This document shows positions 58,176 through 64,000 of a stretch of DNA of 64,000 nucleotides, one piece after another. This DNA is from CADEED01 sp039931065 (lineage in GTDB: Bacteria > Pseudomonadota > Gammaproteobacteria > Steroidobacterales > Steroidobacteraceae), in NCBI GenBank assembly GCA_039931065.1, contig JBDTSP010000002.1, positions 62,001 through 126,000 of the forward strand, written 5' to 3'. Position 1 is the first letter of the stretch. Each line of letters starts with the position of its first letter. The translations under genes were made by a program, and so were the position numbers. The notes under the pieces were generated by a model, which made no database searches, had not been told where the DNA came from, and saw only the letters and a program-made list of their open reading frames with translations.

Positions 58176-58884
58176 CGTCGTGGAAGATCAGGCCGAGCGT
58201 GTCACGCCGGCCGTCGCGCAACCGGCTCACGCCATGCCGCAGGGTGACGCGATACGTGCCGCGCGTCCCGTCCACCGGGCGATGGTTGACCGCGAAGATC
58301 ACCGCGTCTCCCTGCGCGAGCGGCACGACTTCGACGCGGCTCTGCATACGCGGCCGCTGCTCGGTCAGGACGAACTCACCGCCGGTGAAATCCTCTTCGG
58401 GCCGCGACAGCAATACCGCCACCTGCAACGGAAAGACATGCTCGCCGTACAGGTCCTGGTGCAGGCAGTTGTAATCGCCAGCCGCATACCGCAGCAGCAA
58501 CGGAGTCGGGCTCGCCTGCCCCGCCGCATGACAACGCGCGAGGAATTCGGCGTGTGTGGCGGGAAAGCGGCTGTCGATGCGCAACCGCTCGTGCCAGCGA
58601 TTCGCGACCGGAGCGAGGTGCGTGTACAAATTCTCCCGCAAAGTCTGCAGCGCGCGCGGCAGTGGATAGGCGAAGTACTGGTACTCGCCGCGGCCGAAGC
58701 CGTGGCGCGCCATGACGATACGTTTGCGAAACCGGCTCGCATCGCCGTACGACGCGGCAAGTTCGCGGCACTCCGCGCCACCTAGCAACCCCGGAAGCGT
58801 CGCATGGCCTTGTGCGTCGAGAACGCCGGCGAGGTGGAGCCAATCCACCGCCGGCGCCGCCGCGAATGCCGGAAGCGCGCTCAT
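58168..58884 (-). CDS. 2-oxoglutarate/Fe(II)-dependent oxygenase
   Basis: A 238-residue double-stranded beta-helix dioxygenase. Iron ligands are CLHQDLYGEH (His-x-Asp) and NHRPVDGTRGTYRVTLRHGV (distal His, then the Arg that binds 2-oxoglutarate). The family resembles prolyl-4-hydroxylase-like proteins found next to alkyltransferases; an AlkB-type demethylation role is an inference from neighbourhood only. The start overlaps the methyltransferase stop (ATGA at 58881-58884), so the two are coupled. Confidence 0.83.
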   Translation of the reverse strand: MSALPAFAAAPAVDWLHLAGVLDAQGHATLPGLLGGAECRELAASYGDASRFRKRIVMARHGFGRGEYQYFAYPLPRALQTLRENLYTHLAPVANRWHERLRIDSRFPATHAEFLARCHAAGQASPTPLLLRYAAGDYNCLHQDLYGEHVFPLQVAVLLSRPEEDFTGGEFVLTEQRPRMQSRVEVVPLAQGDAVIFAVNHRPVDGTRGTYRVTLRHGVSRLRDGRRDTLGLIFHDAS

Positions 58885-59384
58885 GCGCGCGCTTCGCGTG
58901 CCAGCAGAGCGCGTTTGCGCGCGACGCCCCAGTGATAACCCGACAACGCACCGTCGGCGCGCACGACCCGATGACAGGGGATCGCGAGCGCGATGGGATT
59001 CGCGCCGCACGCCTGCGCCACGGCACGGAATGATTGCGGCGCATCGATGCGGCGCGCGACCTCCGCGTAACTCGCGGTCGCGCCGGCCGGAATCTTCCGG
59101 AGCGCACGCCACACGCGTTTCTGGAAATTCGTGCCGGTCAGGTCGAGCGGCAGATCGAGCTCCCTGGCGGGAGCCGCGATGAACGCACACACGTCCGCCA
59201 ATTCGCCGCGCAATCTTGCCTCGTCGCGAACGAGTTCCGCGGTGGGGAAACGGCGCCGCAGATCGCGCGTGAGCATTGCGGGCTCATCGCCGATGAGGAT
59301 GGAACAAACACCTTTGGCGCTGGCCGCAACCAGCGCCAGCCCCAAGGAGGTGTCACCGATACCGAAGTGGATTTGTGTGTTCAT
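58881..59384 (-). CDS. ogt: Methylated-DNA-protein-cysteine methyltransferase, Ada C-terminal type
   Basis: A 167-residue suicide enzyme that removes methyl groups from O6-methylguanine. The active site is AIPCHRVVRADGALSGYHWG, with PLDLTGTNFQKRVWRALRKI and FRAVAQACGANPIA before it. The sequence is closer in phrasing to the C-terminal half of Ada than to Ogt, but there is no AraC or zinc domain in the same chain. It is coupled to the 2OG oxygenase downstream. Confidence 0.92.
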   Translation of the reverse strand: MNTQIHFGIGDTSLGLALVAASAKGVCSILIGDEPAMLTRDLRRRFPTAELVRDEARLRGELADVCAFIAAPARELDLPLDLTGTNFQKRVWRALRKIPAGATASYAEVARRIDAPQSFRAVAQACGANPIALAIPCHRVVRADGALSGYHWGVARKRALLAREARA

Positions 59385-59439
59385 GCGCGCAAGGTTAGTT
59401 GCGGCGGCGAACGGGATCAGCCCGATTCTTGCGGACTTT

Positions 59440-61155
59440 TCAGTAGTCCTGAAAGGACTCCAGCGGCACCGCTATCGACGGCGAGCGCTCATCATTTTCC
59501 ACGACCGGTGCCGTCGCGGGCGGCTCGCTCGCGAGCGGCACGAGGCCCCGCAGGATCGAAGACTCGATCTCCAGGTTCACACTCGGCGAGTAATTCGCGA
59601 ACCGGTTCATGCTGACGTTGCGGGCGCGCGAACCCGCCGGCTCGTGGGTGACGAGGAACGCGTGGTACTCGCCCGGCTTGCTGGCCGCGAAACCGAAGGC
59701 CAGGTTTATCTTGCCGGCGCGAATGGTTTCGAGATTGTTGATGCGCTCGTCGCACACCACGAAATAGCTCGGCTCGCCGCTGCGCCCCGTGAACGCGCCT
59801 TCCGCGTACAACGAATCGAGAAATGCCTCGACCTGGGCGCGCGCCATCGTCCAGGTGGACTCGGCGTTGCGTTCGAAGAGCATCCAGCGTGTGCCGCGTT
59901 CGATGGAGGTCATCACGAACAGCGCCAGGCGGCGCGGCGAGAGGTAGCGCCAGTCGCTGACCGCCGCGGAGCCGCTGGCGAGCGTGCGCGGGCTGGCCTG
60001 CAGGCGTGACGGAATCCGCACCGACTGCAACACGTTGATGCCGGCGTTGATGAGGCGGGCACGATCGGCGATGGCGACGTTCCAGGCCGGTCGCATGCCA
60101 TGGCGAAGCACGGCCGCATCCCCTTCGGCGGTCGCCCATACCGGCGCGGATTCGTCGCAGCGGGCGATGACGCCGGCGGCGACGCCGCAGGGCGCGAACA
60201 TCTCGAAGCGTCCGCGCAGCCGATCGAAGGCGACCACGCGCGGATAGAACAACGCGGCGTCTTCGCTGCGGAACGGCCAATGCCGCATGCCGTCGAGTGC
60301 CGCGGCGCTCGACGCCCACTCGGCGGGCGGATCGACGATGAGCATCGCGTGGCGTTCACGGCAGAATCGGCCGGCCACCAGCAGCGTCGAAAGGCCTATG
60401 TCGTGATCGCGGGTCAGCGGCGGAATACACAGCAGGTTGATGTCCGGCGCGGCATGCAGCGCGAACAGCCCGGTGCCGAGCAAGGCCGAACCGATGACAT
60501 CGTAATCGGTGATCGGGCCGCCATCGTCGCCGTCGGGATTGGAGGGTGTGTAGCCGATGACCGCGCCGGTCAACGCGGCCGGCGTGCGGGCCGGCCGCTC
60601 GGTGGGCACGCTGCCCTGCACGCGCACCAGCCGTGAATCGAGCAGCGCATCGGCGACGAAGCGATCGACACCGGGGGTGACCGAAAGCCTTCGGAAGATC
60701 TCCTGGTCCTCGATCTGTTCGGAACCCGCGGTGCGCACGCGTTGCACGACCAGGTTGAAGCGGTCGGGCTCCTTGGCATCGATGGAATCGTAGTCGACCG
60801 AGGCGCGCAGGAATTCGCGCGAACCGGCGCCCACGCCGCGCAGGATGAGCTTGCCGTTGCCGGTGGGCAGCGACAACGTCGGCGGACGCGCGCCGTTGAC
60901 CACGCGCACGATGACGGCGCAGCGGCCACCGTTCTCGAAGAACTGTTCGACCGCGTAACTGAGCGTGGAGGGTTGCCAGAGGCCGCCGAATACACGGGTG
61001 TAGTCGGCGAAGGTGCGCACCGTCACGGGTTCGTTGACGGGCCCCTTGAGCGTGCGGCCGACGAAGGCGGCGATGTTCGTTGCGGCTCGCGCGACGACGC
61101 GTATAGAGCCGGGCAGTTCGGCGGTCGGGATCTGCGAGTCAATCGGCTCGGCCAA
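59440..61155 (-). CDS. Contractile tail sheath protein (phage/eCIS type), isolated
   Basis: A 571-residue sheath-family protein. The N-terminal handle/strand exchange region PGSIRVVARAATNIAAFVGR, the segment VRTFADYTRVFGGLWQPSTL, then YAVEQFFENGGRCAVIVRVV are typical, and the C-terminal domain contains INAGINVLQSVRIPSRLQAS, RRLALFVMTSIERGTRWMLF and VNLEIESSILRGLVPLA. TTG start with AGAGGA upstream. Sheath genes normally sit beside tube, baseplate and ATPase genes; none is within this window. The gene looks intact and matches its neighbours in base composition. Confidence 0.88.
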   Translation of the reverse strand: MAEPIDSQIPTAELPGSIRVVARAATNIAAFVGRTLKGPVNEPVTVRTFADYTRVFGGLWQPSTLSYAVEQFFENGGRCAVIVRVVNGARPPTLSLPTGNGKLILRGVGAGSREFLRASVDYDSIDAKEPDRFNLVVQRVRTAGSEQIEDQEIFRRLSVTPGVDRFVADALLDSRLVRVQGSVPTERPARTPAALTGAVIGYTPSNPDGDDGGPITDYDVIGSALLGTGLFALHAAPDINLLCIPPLTRDHDIGLSTLLVAGRFCRERHAMLIVDPPAEWASSAAALDGMRHWPFRSEDAALFYPRVVAFDRLRGRFEMFAPCGVAAGVIARCDESAPVWATAEGDAAVLRHGMRPAWNVAIADRARLINAGINVLQSVRIPSRLQASPRTLASGSAAVSDWRYLSPRRLALFVMTSIERGTRWMLFERNAESTWTMARAQVEAFLDSLYAEGAFTGRSGEPSYFVVCDERINNLETIRAGKINLAFGFAASKPGEYHAFLVTHEPAGSRARNVSMNRFANYSPSVNLEIESSILRGLVPLASEPPATAPVVENDERSPSIAVPLESFQDY

Positions 61156-61222
61156 TCAGGTCCTCTGGGCACACCCGACGAAAAAACGGGCGCGCGAAAG
61201 TTGCGCGGAATGTAGCAGCGTC

Positions 61223-61936
61223 TCAGTAACGCCGCCACAACGGAACCGCACGCCGTTTGAAAACTGTGACGAGTACTAATCCCGCGATGAAGCCGCCGAG
61301 GTGCGCGCCGAAGGCGATTCCGCCTTCCGAATCGCCGGGCACCTGCGGCGCGGCGATCATGCCGAGTACCAGTTGCATGAGAAACCACGCCGCCAGCACC
61401 CAGATGGCCGGATATCGTCCAATCTGCACGATCAGGAAACCGAGCGGCAGCCCTAACAACACACGGGCACGCGGATACAACAGCATGTAGGCGCCGAGTA
61501 CGCCGGAAATCGCCCCGCTCGCGCCGACCATCGGAATCTCAGAGGCGGGATTGAGCATCACCTGGGCGGCCACCGCGGCGATCCCGCACAGCAGATAGAA
61601 GAGGATGTACCGCACGTGACCCATGGCGTCTTCGATGTTGTTACCGAAAACCCACAGGTACAGCATGTTGCCGGCCAGGTGCCAGAAGCCGCCGTGCAGG
61701 AACATCGACGTGAGCGCGCTCGCCGCGGGCGGGATGAAGTGCATCTCCTCCGGCAGGTATTCGCGCCCGGTCAGGACGGCCGGCACCAGCCCGAACGCAT
61801 AGGCCACCTGCTGCGCACCCGCCGCAGGCAAGAGCAGATGCTGGACGACATACACCACCGTGCAGATGATGATGATCCCGGCCGTGACCCTGGCCTTGGT
61901 CGCGCTCGGGTTGTCGTCGTGCAGCGGGATGACCAT
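61223..61936 (-). CDS. Rhomboid-family intramembrane serine protease
   Basis: A 237-residue six-helix membrane protease. Active-site Ser lies in MVGASGAISGVLGAYM and the His in AFGAHLGGFIAGLVL; HLAGNMLYLWVFGNNIEDAM is the conserved L1/helix 2 region. Length and topology are those of the small bacterial rhomboids. It lies five bases after the M1 peptidase stop. Substrate unknown. Confidence 0.93.
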   Translation of the reverse strand: MVIPLHDDNPSATKARVTAGIIIICTVVYVVQHLLLPAAGAQQVAYAFGLVPAVLTGREYLPEEMHFIPPAASALTSMFLHGGFWHLAGNMLYLWVFGNNIEDAMGHVRYILFYLLCGIAAVAAQVMLNPASEIPMVGASGAISGVLGAYMLLYPRARVLLGLPLGFLIVQIGRYPAIWVLAAWFLMQLVLGMIAAPQVPGDSEGGIAFGAHLGGFIAGLVLVTVFKRRAVPLWRRY

Positions 61937-61941
61937 CTGGC

Positions 61942-63837
61942 TTAGGGCGCGGCCTTGCGCAGCAGCAGCTTGTCCAGCGCCGTGGTCGCGATCGGGTGGT
62001 AGTTAGGCCGGGCCTTGAGGTAGATGGCGCGGGCGCGCACCGCGCCGGCCGGGGTCTTCAGCAATTCCTCGTATAACGGCTTGATCAGCCGCTGACGGCC
62101 GATGCTGGTGAGATGGCTCTCGAGCTTCGCGTACGCCGCGGCGTAGTCGTTGCGGATCGCGAGCACGAGCCACACCAACGAGATCTCGGCGTTGCCCGAG
62201 GCGGTCAACCCGTACGTCGCGTCCAGCTCCTGAAGTTTCGCCGCCGGCACCTTGACCGGCATCCCGTCGAGGAAGCGCACCCATTCGTGTGTGTTCCATT
62301 CCTTGCCGGGGAGGTCGGCGGCGGCGGTCCTGCCCGCGAGCCAGTCCTTGCGCGCGGCATCCACCCGCACGAAGGCATCCGAATGCGGCAACACCGCGGA
62401 CTTGGGCAGCCCCGGCGCGAGGATCCACTCGTCGAGTTCCGCGGCACTCACCGCGCCTGGCTTCTGCGGTAACAGGTTCGCTTCGAGATAGCCGCGGAAC
62501 TGTTCCGTCGAGATGCTCTGGAACGCGAAGTGTTCGAAATAATCGTGGAGGAATTTGTCGACCGTGTCGACGCCGAATCGCTCGCTCAGCCAGCTGATGA
62601 ACAACGCACCCTTGATGTACGGCACCTGCGAAAACACGTCGTCGGGATCGCGGCCGCGCAAGTCGATGGCGAGGATCTGGTCGGCCGGCGGCAACGTCGC
62701 CAGGTCCTTGCGCAGGCCCTCGAGATCGCCCACCTCTTCCATTTCTTCGCGCCGGTCGCCGTAAACCGCGCGCACGATGCGGCCCTGCAGATAGACGGTG
62801 AATCCTTCGTTGAGCCACAGGTCTCGCCAGGTCGCGTTGGTCACGAGGTTGCCCGACCAGGAATGCGCCAGTTCGTGCGCGATGAGCGCGGTGAGACTGC
62901 GATCGCCTGCGATGGAAGTCGGGGTGATGAACGATAGCCGCGGGTTTTCCATGCCGCCGAGCGGAAATGACGGCGGCAGGATCAGCAGGTCGTAACGGCC
63001 CCAGCGATACGGGCCGAACAACTTCTCGCTGACCTGGATCATCTGTTCGGTTTCGGAGAACTCGTGCGCGGCGGCCTCGACGGTGGCGCTTTCCGCGTAG
63101 ACACCGGTGCGCGGGCCGGTGGCGCGGAATTCGAGCTTGGCCACGCCGATTGCGATCAGGTACGACGGAATCGCCTGCGGCATCGTGAATCGATAGATGC
63201 CATCGGCTGCGAGCGCTCCCGGTTCCGCGCCCACGTGTTCGGCGCTCATCACCGCGCGCATGCCGGGCGGCACACGAATGGTGGCGTCGTACGTCATGCG
63301 CACCTGCGGGGAATCCTGCAGGGGGATCCAGCTGCGGGCGTGGATCGCTTCGGATTGGGAGAACAGGAATGGATCGGTCTTGTCGGCGGTCTGCGCCGCC
63401 TCCACCCACTGCAGGCCGGAGGCTTCGGGCCGCGTCTGGTAGGAGATGCGAACGGCGAACTCGGGCGAGTTCAATTCCGCGGGCAAATCGATGTTGAGCG
63501 GCGCGCCGAGCATCGGGTCACGCGCGCCCAGCGTGTAACGCAGCGGCACCAACTCGTTTGCGGACTTGAGCCACCAGATCTGGCGGATGGTCAGATCGCG
63601 CGTGTCGAGCGTGAGTTTGCGCGCGTCCACAGAGACTCGTGCGACCGTGAGATCCGCGACGCCCGACAAGCGTTTGTCCGCGAACGAAGTCTGCAGGTCG
63701 AGATCGAGGTGTTTGACGCGAAAGGCCGTCGGGTCGGCGTAGGAGTGGTAATCGCGGCCGACGACGATGGTGTCAGCGGGCGCGGCGGCGGCGATGCCGG
63801 TGAAGCCGAAGAGCAGCGCGAGAACTAAGGATTTCAT
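61942..63837 (-). CDS. M1-family metallopeptidase (leukotriene-A4-hydrolase-like), exported
   Basis: A 631-residue zinc aminopeptidase. Signal peptide MKSLVLALLFGFTGIAAAA; the exopeptidase signature is PLGGMENPRLSF and the zinc site ALIAHELAHSWSGN with the third ligand in WLNEGFTVYL. The C-terminal ~150 residues match the helical LTA4-hydrolase/aminopeptidase B tail (WNTHEWVRFLDGMPVKVPAA). It is probably periplasmic and releases N-terminal residues from peptides. It is coupled by proximity to the rhomboid gene. Confidence 0.94.
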   Translation of the reverse strand: MKSLVLALLFGFTGIAAAAPADTIVVGRDYHSYADPTAFRVKHLDLDLQTSFADKRLSGVADLTVARVSVDARKLTLDTRDLTIRQIWWLKSANELVPLRYTLGARDPMLGAPLNIDLPAELNSPEFAVRISYQTRPEASGLQWVEAAQTADKTDPFLFSQSEAIHARSWIPLQDSPQVRMTYDATIRVPPGMRAVMSAEHVGAEPGALAADGIYRFTMPQAIPSYLIAIGVAKLEFRATGPRTGVYAESATVEAAAHEFSETEQMIQVSEKLFGPYRWGRYDLLILPPSFPLGGMENPRLSFITPTSIAGDRSLTALIAHELAHSWSGNLVTNATWRDLWLNEGFTVYLQGRIVRAVYGDRREEMEEVGDLEGLRKDLATLPPADQILAIDLRGRDPDDVFSQVPYIKGALFISWLSERFGVDTVDKFLHDYFEHFAFQSISTEQFRGYLEANLLPQKPGAVSAAELDEWILAPGLPKSAVLPHSDAFVRVDAARKDWLAGRTAAADLPGKEWNTHEWVRFLDGMPVKVPAAKLQELDATYGLTASGNAEISLVWLVLAIRNDYAAAYAKLESHLTSIGRQRLIKPLYEELLKTPAGAVRARAIYLKARPNYHPIATTALDKLLLRKAAP

Positions 63838-63846
63838 AGCGCGACT

Positions 63847-63943
63847 CTAAAAGACCAAGAGCGGACATGCCTGTTTATTGACCACCACCATTTGATTGGC
63901 GATGTGGTCACTCAATAAATAGGCATGTCCCCTTTTAGCTCTT
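63847..63943. repeat. Imperfect palindrome upstream of the M1 peptidase
   Basis: GGACATGCCTGTTTATTGA (63863-63881) is the inverse of TCAATAAATAGGCATGTCC (63912-63930) with one mismatch, and outer parts (AAAAG, AAGAGC) continue the pairing with gaps. The inner CCAC/GTGG adds to the stem. The element lies between the M1 start and the end of the next minus-strand gene. Unlike the others it is not GC-rich in the arms. Confidence 0.7.
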
Positions 63944-63952
63944 AAATGGACG

Positions 63953-64000
63953 CTAGTTGGAGACGGGCTTGGGCGGCGTCGCGGGGGCGGCCGCGGCGGC
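63953..64000 (-). CDS. C-terminal tail of an unidentified gene (runs off the right edge)
   Basis: Reading leftward from the window edge the frame encodes AAAAAPATPPKPVSN and stops with TAG at 63953-63955. An Ala/Pro-rich tail just before a REP-like element is a common way for a gene to end here. Only 15 residues are visible, so no identity can be given and the frame itself is not secure. Confidence 0.35.
   Translation of the reverse strand, partial: AAAAAPATPPKPVSN

Noticed and set aside
59440..61155. Prophage around the sheath gene
   Set aside because: Neighbours on both sides are chromosomal genes with the same composition. There is no integrase, capsid, portal or lysis gene and no att-like repeat.
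2851..62010. GTTAGGC / GCCTAAC sites resembling integron attC core sites
   Set aside because: Several occur, but singly, inside conserved genes and without paired R'/R'' spacing or cassettes. The heptamer alone is expected several times by base composition. The longer TTGTTAGG enrichment is reported separately.

Overview
The window is a high-GC (about 65% by eye), gene-dense stretch of a gammaproteobacterial chromosome. The gene order dusB-fis-purH-purD, aroQ-accB-accC-prmA, and trxA-rho divergent from rhlB, together with DUF1302/DUF1329 proteins, a large TonB-dependent receptor and a Tat-type class A beta-lactamase, fits a Steroidobacter/Nevskia/Xanthomonad-like lineage. The lineage is an inference. 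I saw no rRNA, tRNA, insertion sequence, CRISPR array or prophage.

Layout. 1-1000: groES and the start of groEL behind a promoter overlapped by a CIRCE operator. 1134-12961, plus strand: dsbD (with a duplicated N-terminal domain), a TlpA-like thioredoxin, then aroQ-accB-accC-prmA, a DUF3426 zinc-ribbon protein, dusB-fis and purH-purD. 12966-20103, minus strand: DoxX-like protein, yheU, a CASTOR/POLLUX-like channel, a class A beta-lactamase and an NTF2-like protein; upstream of these a cyanide-insensitive-type bd oxidase operon (cioA-cioB-DUF2474). 20231-26393: half a fasciclin domain, an FAD-linked oxidase, cbpA-cbpM, small secreted proteins, a thioesterase-hydrolase pair and a decayed HAD gene. 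26394-35849: trxA-rho divergent from rhlB, yrfG, a PHP phosphoesterase, mscS, arfB and a pilin accessory-like gene.

36036-44267, minus strand, is a DUF1302-DUF1329-YCF48-RND transporter-MBL hydrolase operon, apparently led by a 29-codon leader frame. plsB and a short-chain dehydrogenase follow. 47826-56243, minus strand, is the most system-like region: an ECF sigma factor of the kinase-linked type, a transmembrane Ser/Thr kinase with TPRs, a heme-oxygenase-fold-like protein, a TonB-dependent receptor, a patatin-like lipase and a secreted NTF2-like protein, largely translationally coupled. 56367-59384 gathers alkylation-damage genes (Atl, a free Ada zinc domain, a 2OG-Fe(II) oxygenase and an Ada-type methyltransferase). 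59440-61155 is an isolated contractile tail sheath gene, followed by a rhomboid protease and an M1 peptidase.

Across the window, intergenic gaps carry long inverted repeats of several REP-like types. Three copies share one arm sequence, and two of these have become coding or start-codon sequence of a neighbouring gene; another of a different type sits directly against the sigma-factor start codon. The octamer TTGTTAGG/CCTAACAA also recurs far more often than base composition predicts.
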